A stretch of 64,000 bases of DNA from Tubulanus polymorphus. Its lineage: Eukaryota > Nemertea > Palaeonemertea > Tubulaniformes > Tubulanidae. Each line of letters starts with the position of its first letter. Position 1 is the first letter of the stretch. The notes under the pieces were generated by a model. It saw only the letters and a list, made by a program, of their open reading frames with translations, was not told the DNA's origin and did no database searches. The stretch spans positions 9,913,414 to 9,977,413 of the forward strand of contig NC_134034.1 in assembly GCF_964204645.1 (NCBI RefSeq), written 5' to 3'. A program made the translations under genes and the position numbers. Positions 24,801 through 36,700 of this stretch are shown piece by piece.

Positions 24801-25455
24801 TAATGAAGATGTCGGTGATGATGACACAGTTTTTATCGCCGTTTATCTCCAGCCCAGTGTGTGTGTGTGTGTGTGTGCACGTGCCTGCATGTGTCAGTTT
24901 TTAGATGTGTATCAATTTTTTTTTAAACGGATCGATGTCGAACGCGAATCGCCTGTAGTTTATTTATGTTCGAATTCAACTTTATAGAGCGCGATCGATC
25001 GTTCTATTTGCTGCTGCTGCTGCTGTCTCCGCTGCCTGCAGCAGTCGTATCCATCCGATGCTGACTCACTGTTGTCATCACCGCGCATCCAGGTTATTTC
25101 ATTATTTTAAAGGTCATTCGAATGATTTTATTCTAATGTATTTCTATTTTAAGCGCGCGGTTTAAGTTTTTGTCGGTAAAACACACGCGCACACACGGGC
25201 GGATATTATTCCACGGTTTATTGCGGCTGTTTTCATCGCGCAGTGTTTGCGCTGTTGTCGTGATTACGGATTACGCCCAGGGGCCGGTTCCACCATCGAG
25301 ACTGTAGATTTTTGAAAAATGTTATTAAAGGTCATTCGAAATGATTCGGGGCGAATTCTTTCAACCATCGAGACCGGAACTCAAACCACGGATCTCGCGA
25401 TTGCTCTACCTCTTGAGCTATCGGGGTGACTTGCAGGTTTTCGCCCGAACTCTTA
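24801..25455. other. Intergenic with short microsatellites
   Basis: This holds (GT)n near 24858 and (CTG)n near 25011, and GGTCATTCGAATGATT-like sequence repeated near 25113, 25330 and 25468. The GGGGCCGGTTCCA end of an inverted-repeat element family appears at about 25276. No gene is seen. Confidence 0.45.
25366..25430 (-). other. tRNA-like sequence (SINE head or tRNA relic)
   Basis: The minus strand reads CCCCGATAGCTCAAGAGGTA, then GAGC, a perfect internal-promoter box A, followed by GGTTTGAGTTCCGG, a box-B-like sequence. The anticodon arm does not fold convincingly, so a tRNA-derived SINE head or pseudo-tRNA is more likely than a functional tRNA. Confidence 0.4.
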
Positions 25456-25795
25456 ATTCGTTCTAAAGGTCATTCGAATGATTTAATGAGCTTAGACTGG
25501 TCCTAAGTAGTTAAATTGGTTATAGAACTAAAATAAGCTTAGACTGGTCTTAAGTTAAATTGGTTATAGAACTGAAATGAGTATAGACTCATCTTAAGTT
25601 ATTAGATTGGCTATAGAACCAAAATGAGCTTAGACTGGTCTTAAGTTGTTAAATTGGTTATAGAACCAAAATGAGCTTAGACTGGTCTTAAGTTGTTAAA
25701 TTGGTTATAGAACCAAAATGAGCTTTGACTGGTTTTAAGTTGTTAGATCGGTTATAGAACTAAAATGAGTTTAGACTGGTTTTAAAATCAAGACG
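25456..25795. repeat. 47-bp tandem repeat (TTAGACTGGTCTTAAGTT family), plus orientation
   Basis: About seven copies of a 47-bp unit with TTGGTTATAGAACCAAAATG. The reverse complement of the same unit forms the array at 28200-28770, and single copies lie inside the inverted-repeat element at 29149-29288 and at 29455-29640. Confidence 0.85.
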
Positions 25796-26759
25796 GACTT
25801 TACAACAAACAAAAATGTTTTTAAAATGATTTTTGCAAAATTCTGGGAGACAAATCCGTATCCAAGTAATCAAAGAAAAAGGCCTTACTAAATATCACCT
25901 TATGTCGCATGATGCACTCAATATCATCATGTTCTTGATAGTGAACACGTTTTGCGTGGTCCTGTATAGGTCTCTTCACATCTAGCTCGGGGTCACGATT
26001 CGCGCCGGTCGACGACAATTTCGCACGAACGTTTCCTCCGCTCGCTCGACGACGACGACGATGGCATTTCGCCTTTCTGTCCACGTCTATCTTTTTTTCG
26101 AGGTCGAAAACGTGACAATTTGCGCGTCCTTATGAAGCGACTCGAGCGGAATGTGTTTTTACCGTCGCGCGAAAGACAGATTTTTCCGAGCTTTTACGCG
26201 TCGCGCCCGGAGGAATCGACGAACACCTATGAAAAAAAGTCTTACCGAAGAATATCTAAGAGTAAAAAAAAAAATCACCTGTAATCATTCTGATAATTCG
26301 GCGAGCGGTTACCTGCTGTCTCACTAGATGGCGCGTTTTTATCGAAATCAACCTTTCAACTGAATTTTTAGGCTCCCGAATCCATTACATTATGCTGACA
26401 TCTGACAAATAAAAAAATGAAAAACGTGGGTCTTCCAAGTATGTATTTATTTTGTGAACATTTATTTTGTGTTAAGTGCCTGTCCTTTGTTTAGAATACA
26501 TCGAAATGCATGCGGATGCCTCTGATTTTTCAACATTTCATGGGGGAGGACCAGCGGACCTCCCCTCGCGCCTAGGGTGTACGCCTTTGTGGAAACCCGA
26601 CGTATGCCTTTTTTCCTGTGATGTCTGAGCAATTTAAAAATGAAGATACGTTGCTGTATCACGGGACAGTCGTTCGTCTTTGGGGAAAAAGTCGATGCGA
26701 TATTAAATGATATATTGAAGAAATTGTGAAAAATTGAGAGGCGCAAAAATGTCAAGAAA
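25796..26759. other. Intergenic, no gene seen
   Basis: A CpG-rich patch at about 25980-26230 includes an Arg-rich minus-strand open frame (25821-26084) with no domain. The rest is AT-rich. A CpG-rich regulatory region is possible but unsupported. Confidence 0.35.
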
Positions 26760-27720
26760 CGACTAGTGACATCTGGTGGATCCTCACCTGCCACAAGTGG
26801 AATCCTCTATTGTCGCAGCTGTAGCAGTTACTGTACACTAGTGACATCTGGTGGATCCTCACCCGCCACAAGTGGAATCCTCTATTGCCGCAGCTGTAGC
26901 AGTTACTGCGCCCTGTTTGTAGTTTGACTGAAAGTCGATTTGATTTTAAATGAAATAGATTGAAGAAATTGTGAGAAATTAAGGCGCAACTATGTCAAAT
27001 AACTACTAGTGACATCTAGTGGATCCTCATTTATCAGAGCTGTGTCCGAGGTTCCCGTTGATAAATCCATGCGCGACCGAACTCGCTTTGAAAGTTTCTA
27101 GATTTATGATCTACACGATGTTGCCTGCCTGTGCGTTACCATCACCGCGCTGGAACTTAAACCTATAAACATGTGAAATATTTAAAAAGATGTCTACAAT
27201 GAACGAACGAACGAACGAACGAACGAACGAACACTCCCATCGGTAGCACTTGATAAGTTAACAGTTTTAGGGAGTGTTTTACACTGCAGCACGCTATGCG
27301 GTTTGCGCTAGTAAAACAGTGCAGTTCACGACGAGTATACGCCCGAGCGTTTTGTAATTTCGTAGATTTGAAAAAAAGATAAATCTTTCTCGCGTTTGTT
27401 CGCGCATAACGGGCAGCTTTGATAAGCGATCGCGTAGTAGAATTCGGAGGAAGTTGTGGATTGGTTTCGATTGAATTCGAGGAGGAACCTGGATCATAGT
27501 CTTAATGCGACAAATCGTTGATCCTCACGTAGGCCTACCACGAGTGGAATATTATGTTATTCATCTGCAATACCTGGCGGATCCTCGCCTGCCACAAGTG
27601 GAATCCTCTATTGTCACAGTAGTTGATGTCCCACTGACACCTGGTGGACCCTTGTTTTCCTCTATGGTCACAGTATTTGATGTCCCACTGCACACTAGCG
27701 ACACGTGATGCATACTCACT
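26760..27720. repeat. CACTAG/GTGGATCC repeat family, loci 2 and 3
   Basis: Copies of the 76-77-bp unit lie at about 26760-26910, 27003-27040 and 27535-27720, separated by unrelated DNA that includes an (AACG)n run at 27203-27231. No gene is seen. Confidence 0.7.
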
Positions 27721-28199
27721 GGCTACAGTTTAGATTGCGAGTTCCTCATTTCTTAAATTTAAACCATGTGAATCTCCCTCTCCCTCTCCCTCTTACTCCG
27801 TTCGTAGCAACAGGTATCTACCAGCTGTTTCTCTGTGATCAATCAAACCTCGGATATTCATTCAAAAAAACCTTCACGTAGTTTTTTTTGGTTTGTTTGT
27901 TGTTTTCCACTCCTCGCTCGCTCTCCCTAGTGACCTATTCAGTGCTTTGAAGCACTTTCAAACTTTGAAGCGATGATCCTGAATTTTAACTCCTTTAATC
28001 TTTGGGTCCCGGGGCCGTCGGCACCCTCAGGGTTGAAATTGAAGGAACACTGGTCTATGTAGATGATATTATGGATTTTAGACGATCTAACAATTCGAAA
28101 CAATTTCTTTTTACTTAGTGGGACTTGATTGCACAACTTGACCCTGTCTTATAAGTGTGGATATCAGTTGTGGACAGGCATTTGCGAAATCAAGCCTTA

Positions 28200-28770
28200 G
28201 ATTCAACACCAGTCTCAACGCTTAGGTTCTCGATCAATCTTACAACTTGAGACCAGTCTAAGCCCATTTTAGTTCTATAGCAAATCCAACAACTTAAGAC
28301 CAGTCTAAGCCCATTTTAGTTCTATAGCCAATCCAACAACCTAAGACCAGCCTAAGTTAATTTTAGTTCTATAACCAATCTTACTACTTGAGACCAGTCT
28401 AAGCCCATTTTAGTTCTAAAGCCAATCAAACTGCTTAAGGCCAGTCTAAGTTAACTTTGGTTCTATAACCAATCTTACAACAGTCTAAGCTCATTTTAGT
28501 TCTATAGCAAATCCAACAACCTAAGACCAGCCTAAGTTAATTTTGGTTCTATAACCAATCTTACAACTTGAGACCAGTCTAAGCCCATTTTAGTTCGATA
28601 GCAAATCCAACAACTTAAGACCAGCCTAAGTTAATTTTGGTTCTATAACCAATCTTACTACTTTTTAAGCCCATTTAAGTTCTATCGCCAATCCAACAAC
28701 TTAAGGCCAGCCTAAGTTAATTTTGGCTCTACAACCAATCTAACAACTTAAAACTAGTCAAACGCTTCCT
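28200..28770. repeat. 47-bp family array, minus orientation
   Basis: Twelve or so copies with CCAGTCTAAGCCCATTTTAG and CTATAGCCAATCCAACAACT, the reverse complement of the array at 25456-25795. It ends about 70 bp before the TATA box of the HDAC alternative promoter. Confidence 0.85.
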
Positions 28771-28838
28771 GTTTAACTGCGTTTATTTAGATCCCTTTTC
28801 TCTCCTCGAGTAGAAATCTATTTTCGTAGCTGTTGCGC

Positions 28839-28874
28839 TATATATAACCGTTACGAGTGCAGTAAACATCAGTA
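28839..28874 (+). promoter_or_regulatory. Core promoter of the upstream HDAC transcript (TATA + Inr)
   Basis: TATATATAA (28839-28847) is followed at the ideal distance by an initiator-like TCAGTA (28869-28874), whose A lies 32 nt after the TATA start. The next 175 bases have no in-frame stop problem for the ATG at 29049 and end in a splice donor. This is an inference from motif spacing; no transcript evidence is available. Confidence 0.5.
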
Positions 28875-31800
28875 AATAGGTCCTCTCTCTCCTCTCCCCC
28901 CTCCCTCTCTCTCTTAACCAGCGGATAAAAATACCGCCGAACAAGTTCGATTTTCTCGTGCGTAGTCGTCGGACGACGGACCCGAGAGTTTTACGGAATA
29001 TTCCTGGATTTTTTGTCGAACATTCCGGATAGATGTTTCTCAATCGATATGGACGTCGATGTGTTTTGTAAGTCGTGTTTCTTCTCGCGTCGTTTCTAGG
29101 TATCCTGTCTACTAGGCCTGGGCCCCGCAGTCTTATGTTAATGTCTCTGGGGCCGGTTCCATAGACAGGGCTCAGACTTAAGACCGACCTAAGACAAACT
29201 TAGTTCTATAGCCAATCTAACAACTTAAGACCAGTCTTAAGGTTTAAGACCACTTCTGGTCTTAGGTCTTGACTATGGAACTGGCCCCCTAGAGTAACAG
29301 GTCTTGATTTGGTGCGGTCTAGTTTCGAATGGTCGATCCAGGTCTGTTTTAGCCGGGGAAGTCTCATCACACTTCCCTAGTTTAGCACATTCAGTACAGA
29401 CCCGGTTACATCCATGACTGAAATGTTCATGAAGATGTCCACTGTCCCTTAGACTAGTTAAATGTTAGATTGGTTATAGAACTAGAATGATCTTAGAACG
29501 GCCTTAAGTTGTTAGATTCGTTATAGAACTAAAATGAACTGGTCTTAAGTTGTTAGAACTAACTTAGGCTATGGAACTAAAACAAGCTTAGACTGGTCTT
29601 AAGTTGTTAGATTGGTTATAGAACCAAAATGAACTGGTCCCTAACTACGGCCCGGGGCGAGGGCTGGTGTCGGGGTTTCAACGGTGTCCACGTTTATAAA
29701 GCATTTAAGAAATCTGTTCTCTACGTATTTAACTCTTAAACGCCGTTGATTTATGTTGTTTTTTTGTTTCTGTTGTTGAAATCACAACTCTATCGGTAGA
29801 ACTGGTATAGTAGCGTATATAGAATAGCGTGTAGTACTGTTTCCTGCTACGATACTATATCGACTATTATCACACGTCTTATCGTCGAGTGTTGAACGTG
29901 ACAATTTAATTAGATATTAATGAACTGAGGAAGAACAACGATGGGGGGGATAATGTGAAATGTGGGAAGTGGAAAGAGGTGTGACAATTGAGAAGGGAAG
30001 GGCGAAAGAATGAGAAAGATCGATTGAGAGGGAGAGAGAGAGGGAGAAGAGAGAAAGAAGAGACAGAGGTAGAGAGAAAGGGTAATCGAGTGGGAAGAGA
30101 GGGAGAGGGAGAGGAAGAGGGAGAAGAGAGAAAGAAGAGACAGAGGTAGAGAGAAAGGGGTAATCGAGTGGGAAGAGAGGGAGAGGGAGAGGAAGAGGGA
30201 GAAGAGAGAAAGAAGAGACAGAGGTAGAGAGAAAGAGTAATGGAGTGGGAAGAGAGGGAGAGGGAGAGGAAGAGGGAGAAGGAGAAAGAAGAGACAGAGG
30301 TAGAGAGAAAGGGTAATCGAGTGGGAAGAGAGGGAGAGGGAGAGGAAGAGGGAGAAGAGAGAAAGAAGAGACAGAGGTAGAGAGAAAGGGTAATCGAGTG
30401 GGAAGAGAGGGAGAGGGAGAGGAAGAGGGAGAAGAGAGAAAGAAGAGACAGAGGTAGAGAGAAAGGGGTAATGGAGTGGGAAGAGAGGGAGAGGGAGAGG
30501 AAGAGGGAGAAGGAGAAAGAAGAGACAGAGGTAGAGAGAAAGGGTAATCGAGTGGGAAGAGAGGGAGAGGGAGAGGAAGAGGGAGAAGAGAGAAAGAAGA
30601 GACAGAGGTAGAGAGAAAGGGTAATCGAGTGGGAAGAGAGGGAGAGGGAGAGGAAGAGGGAGAAGGAGAAAGAAGAGACAGAGGTAGAGAGAAAGGGTAA
30701 TCGAGTGGGAAGAGAGGGAGAGGGAGAGGAAGAGGGAGAAGAGAGAAAGAAGAGACAGAGGTAGAGAGAAAGGGGTAATGGAGTGGGAAGAGAGGGAGAG
30801 GGAGAGGGAGAGGAAGAAGAGAGAAAGAAGAGACAGAGGTAGAGAGAAAGGGGTAATCGAGTGGGAAGAGAGGGAGAGGGAGAGGAAGAGGGAGAAGAGA
30901 GAAAGAAGAGACAGAGGTAGAGAGAAAGGGTAATCGAGTGGGAAGAGAGGGAGAGGGAGAGGAAGAGGGAGAAGAGAGAAAGAAGAGACAGAGGTAGAGA
31001 GAAAGGGGTAATCGAGTGGGAAGAGAGGGAGAGGGAGAGGAAGAGGGAGAAGAGAGAAAGAAGAGACAGAGGTAGAGAGAAAGAGTAATGGAGTGGGAAG
31101 AGAGGGAGAGGGAGAGGAAGAGGGAGAAGAGAGAAAGAAGAGACAGAGGTAGAGAGAAAGGGGTAATCGAGTGGGAAGAGAGGGAGAGGGAGAGGAAGAG
31201 GGAGAAGAGAGAAAGAAGAGACAGAGGTAGAGAGAAAGGGTAATCGAGTGGGAAGAGAGGGAGAGGGAGAGGAAGAGGGAGAAGAGAGAAAGAAGAGACA
31301 GAGGTAGAGAGAAAGGGGTAATCGAGTGGGAAGAGAGGGAGAGGGAGAGGAAGAGGGAGAAGAGAGAAAGAAGAGACAGAGGTAGAGAGAAAGAGTAATG
31401 GAGTGGGAAGAGAGGGAGAGGGAGAGGAAGAGGGAGAAGGAGAAAGAAGAGACAGAGGTAGAGAGAAAGGGTAATCGAGTGGGAAGAGAGGGAGAGGGAG
31501 AGGAAGAGGGAGAAGAGAGAAAGAAGAGACAGAGGTAGAGAGAAAGGGTAATCGAGTGGGAAGAGAGGGAGAGGGAGAGGATGAAGAGACATAGATAGTA
31601 AGAGAAGAGAGAGAGGGATAGGTTGAAAAGAGTTGTTGTAGATGTGATGTAAGGATGGGGTTAAGGGGTAGAGACGGGTAAGATGTGGTATAAGGAAGGG
31701 AGAAGGAAAAACTACTACAATGGATAAGATTGTCTGATTATTTCTTGTTTTCTTATCATTTCAGGCTATGCCTTAAAATCGAAAGGTAAGCGAATAATAT

Positions 31801-33665
31801 TAATATCAGTGGACCGGTGAAAAAAACTGGATATTCTGGATTTATGTTTCCTTGCGGGGAAAATGCCTGTCCTTCTTGCTATGTGGCACAGTCATTCTCT
31901 GTCCGCCGGGATCAGAACCTGATGGCATCGAGACTCGCCACGGTACGAAACCCTGCCACACTAGACCGAGCGCGCAGCTTAGATGATATCGGATATCCTA
32001 TTATATTTTAGCCCGGGTTTTCCCATTTCTAGTTAATCCATGAAATTTACCTCAGCGATTATACAACGAGCGATCTGATTGGTGCCGCAAGTTTCGGCGC
32101 GGCAAAGCTGCGCATGTATCTGCGCACCCGGTCTAGTGCGGCAGGGTTTCGCGCGATCTGTGAAAAACTGTAAAAAGAAATACATTTATTTCAATTTGAA
32201 CGTCAAAAAACTGTACAGCTATTTCCGTACGCGTCATGAATCATAACCTGAAACGAGGACGGACTTTCAGCAATCTTGCAGTGTAGCTTTTTTGTTTTTC
32301 GTATGGAAAAAGTTGCGGTTGCAAATAGTTGTGTAACTACGCAAATTGATATGTTTTTGGCCGCTGTTCACTCAATCGGGACGGTTCGTGACTAGCTTCA
32401 CTGCGGTATTATTATTTGGTATTATTATTTATTAACATCGCCATATCACATTATCAAGTTATATCGTGCCTTGAAACCCTAACAGCTGAAATAATAGAAA
32501 TTCATGTACAATTTCTAACATTGGAAATTCAAAAGGAGGCCATGTTTAATAAAATAAAATCCCACTATTTACAGATTAAAAGAATTTAAAAACAAGAATT
32601 TATTTATTAAATCTAAAATATTTAAAAGACACGACGTTTCGATCTCACCCTAGAGATCATCGTCAGGTGTTTGGCCATGTTTGTTTCTGCTGCTTCGCGT
32701 AAATCCCGCGCGGAGTGGGGCCAATACTTAATGGAAGATGAGTAATGGAAGGTGAGTAGAATTTATCGTTAAATCTTGGACCATGAAAATTAGTCTGACT
32801 TGATGGTTCTGTTTTATGGTACGGTACTGTAGACTCCGCTGAAGACGGATCTTTTTGACTTGACAGTGATATCTGAGTTGATTCGACGATCGTGATACGA
32901 CCCCTCCCCCCGCTGTTCTGCGAGTTTGGTCGACGATCGTGATACGACCCCCTGTACGTTGCACTGTTCTATTCCGGGAACATGCGTTTTATATTTAGAC
33001 ACCGGTGACAGCGGTTGCGGCGAATGATCGCTGATTAAAGTGAGTCGCTTCGTGTTTTTTTTTTTCATCATCTTTTCCTTATTCACTTTGGTTCGTCAGT
33101 TTTTCCTGTCCGTCGAATATTGATTAAGATTAATGAATTTTTTGAAGTGGTATTGGAATTAGTTTTTTGATCTTTAGAAAAGATTGCGTTTTCTTTAGAA
33201 AGGTTGAACATCCACGCTGGCTACCAGAGAATAGTGACGCGATGAGATATTTTGATGTCGGTCTTAGTCGATATCGCCAGACTGTTTTGGCTCGGGCCAC
33301 ATTCGGTATGTGCCTGATCGGGCCCGGGCACCGGCTCTATACCCGGGTCCTGTGCCAGATTTTAGCGTGAGTCGAATTCGCATGGACGCTTGCCGGTTCT
33401 CTCCCTCTCTCCCTCCCTCCCTCCCTCCCTCCCTCCCTCCCTCCCTCCCTCCCTCTCTCCCTCTCCCTTTCTCCCCCTCTCCCCCTCCCTCTCTCCCACT
33501 CTCTCCCTCCCTCTCTCTCCTGTCTCTCTCGCATTCTGTACAAAATCAATTAAGTATTTTTAGCCGCGCCGAGGTCATTCATCGATTTGTGAGATCGATA
33601 TTTGATGATGTCATCAACTCAGCGCGCACACTATCTACCTCGTTTATCTATCTCTCTCTCCCCGC

Positions 33666-33745
<80 letters not shown>

Positions 33746-36700
33746 TCCCTCTCCCTCTCCCTCTCCCTCTCCCTCTCCCTCTCCCTCTCCCTCTCCCTCT
33801 CCCTCTCCCTCTCCCTCTCCCTCTCCCCCTCCCCCTCCCCTCCCCCTCCCCCTCCCCCTCCCTCTCCCCCTCCATCCAAAACCCACCCACCCACCCTCAT
33901 TTACTCTCTTGCCCTCCCTCCCACTCCACACCCTCTCCTATTACTGTCCTTTCTGCTCTCCCTCCTCACTCTCACCCTCTTGTTCTCCCTCTCTCCCATT
34001 CCCTCTCCTCTTTTCATCTGCCCACTCCCTCTTCCTTTTCTTTCAATTCCCTCTCTTCTATCACTCTCTTTCCCTTCCCACTCCCTTCTCGCCCAATCTC
34101 CCCATTTCCTCTCCTCTGCCTCGTCTCAATTCCCTCTATTTCTCGACGGTCGTTTGTTCTCGCGCCGATCAGTCAGTCCGTCAGTCCGTCCGTCATATAG
34201 TCGTCTACGTCATCAACTAACTCCGGCGCGCGTTACGCAGAAATCGACGTCGATATATTTAGCCGGCGAACGACACAGCGGCGGCAGTAGCAGCGGCAGA
34301 ACGCCCGATGACATTTCTCAGAATTGCGGCTACTATTTATAGCCGGCGTTCTATTCAACTCGACGACGTTGAAGACGATTAATTCATTCTCGTTCTTCCA
34401 CTCGTAATTCGTCTTCTTTCGTGGAGACAATAATAGACGACGACGGCGGTTTATTCTCGAACGGGCGCGCGCGCGGTCCTTCGAAATGGAGGATAAAAAA
34501 TACCGCGTTTTTAAAGTCGCTCGAAGCGATCGTTAATTTCGGGGGGAAACACGCGGAATTCCTTTGAAACTAGAGAAATAGGCGATTATCGAAATGTTTG
34601 TTGTGGGTAAACCGAGCCTTAATCTCTGGTGTAGTACTGAACACATGTGAAGTGCGGACGATCAGTATTTGAAATTGTGCTGATAAAGTGTCTAATGTCC
34701 GGTGTTTGTAGTTCATTTTCGATTAGAAATGTTTCAGATGAAGTTCTGAACACATGTAAAATATGGACGATCAGTTTTGGAAAGTGTGCTGATAAAATAT
34801 CTAATGTCCGGTGTTTGTAGTTTATTTTCGATTAGAAATGTTTCAGATGAAGTTCTGAACACATGTAAAATACGGACGATCAGTTTTGGAAATTGTGCTG
34901 ATAAAATATCTAATGTCCGGTGTTTGTAGTTTATTTTCGATTAGAAATGTTTCAGATGAAGTTCTGAACACATGTAAAATATGGACAATCAGTATTTGAA
35001 AGTGTGCTGATAAAATATCTAATGTCCGGTGTTTGTAGTTTATTTTCGATTAGAAATGTTTCAGATGAAGTTCTGAACACATGTAAAATATGGACGATCA
35101 GTTTTGGAAAGTGTGCTGATAAAATATCTAATGTCCGGTGTTTGTAGTTTATTTTCGATTAGAAATGTTTCAGATGAAGTTCTGAACACATGTAAAATAC
35201 GGACGATCAGTTTTGGAAATTGTGCTGATAAAATATCTAATGTCCGGTGTTTGTAGTTTATTTTCGATTAGAAATGTTTCAGATGAAGTTCTGAACACAT
35301 GTAAAATATGGACAATCAGTATTTGAAAGTGTGCTGATAAAGTGTCTTATGTCGGGTTTTTTTTTAGTTCATTTTCAATTAGAAATGTTTCAGATGAAGT
35401 TCTGAACGCATGTGAAGTGCGTACGATCAGTTTTTGAAAGTGCGCGGATGAAATATCTAATGTCTGGTGTTTGTAGTTCAGATCTGATTTTTTTTTCAGT
35501 TTATTTTCGATAAAAAGCCCGTCATTTTGTCGATGAAGTCAAACGTCAATTCGCGCCGTCTTTCTAGTAAATATATTATATATCGGTGACAGTTGAAGGT
35601 CGCGCGGGCCACGATTTCTATTTATAAGATACACTTGGTGTGAGAAGTGTCGTGAACTGTAAGCTATATTCGTCTCCGGTTAAATTTAGACGCGACCACG
35701 ATTGTGGTTGGTTTTGTTTTGTCGATCGGTTGGTCAGCCAGTGTGACAGTACGTTCATTTAACCTTACCGCGATCATCGTGTGTTTCGCAGTTTGTATCG
35801 ATGTGAATATTCTTCGCAATGAGTTTATCGTAGAATCAGTCGTGTTTAAACACGAGAAAGTTTTCAATTTGTCTTCGAACTATTATCGCGAAGCCATGTG
35901 TTTTAAGCGTTGAAATTAAGATCGCGTTTGAAAGTCGTCGATCTTGGGTCGCAGTTTGTATCGATATGAATATTCTTCGCAACGAGTTTATCGTAGATGA
36001 TTAAAATCATCGGTCGCGTTTAAAACGCGAGAAAGTAACGCGGTATCAACGGTTCATTCGTCTCCGCATTTCGCGCGTGTGCGCCTACTCGGTTGAGGGC
36101 GATTCCTACGATATCCGATTCTGAAATATCTCGTTTTCTGCCGTCGTCGGTTTACGAAGGACGCGCGAATCTAATTTCGCCATCGTCTCTCCCGCCCGAG
36201 TGTAAACGGGAAACAAAGATTAATTTTACCGAGCGCGCGGCAATGCAATCAACGACAACCGACAAGGATTCCAAAAATAAATCTAATCAATCCATCCATA
36301 TATGTATATATGCAAATATATATATATATATATGTAGGTATATATTGTAATAGTAGATATTTATATACGCTCGGGAAGATATTGTCTTTGTTCACAAGAT
36401 TTAATTATGATTAAGCAGGTATAGATACGTCAACAGACGGACGAGCAGACGCAGTGACCGACGCAGTGATCTCCGCGTGCGCGCTCGCTCACACGTTCGT
36501 TCTTTATGGAGATTATCTCGAATCGGAATTCCGTCGGGCGCAAGTTTTATTAACTCGTGCGATCATTCGATCTGTTTTTTTTTTTTTTCGAACCAGGCGC
36601 ATGCACGTTTCTTCGCAAAATTGCCGCGTTTTCGTTTTGCCACAATTTTGCCGTTTTTTGCCGACTCTCCCCCGTGGATACCGACAGCGTTTCGCGGATT

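Noticed and set aside
29910-31592. 560-codon Leu/Ser/Pro-rich open frame on the minus strand
   Set aside because: It is a translation of the purine/pyrimidine minisatellite; the unit varies between 77 and 78 bp, so the reading frame changes between units, and there is no domain or codon bias.
33310-34342. Long Ser/Pro/Leu-rich and Arg/Glu-rich open frames
   Set aside because: They are simple CT and CTCCCT repeats read in several frames on both strands.
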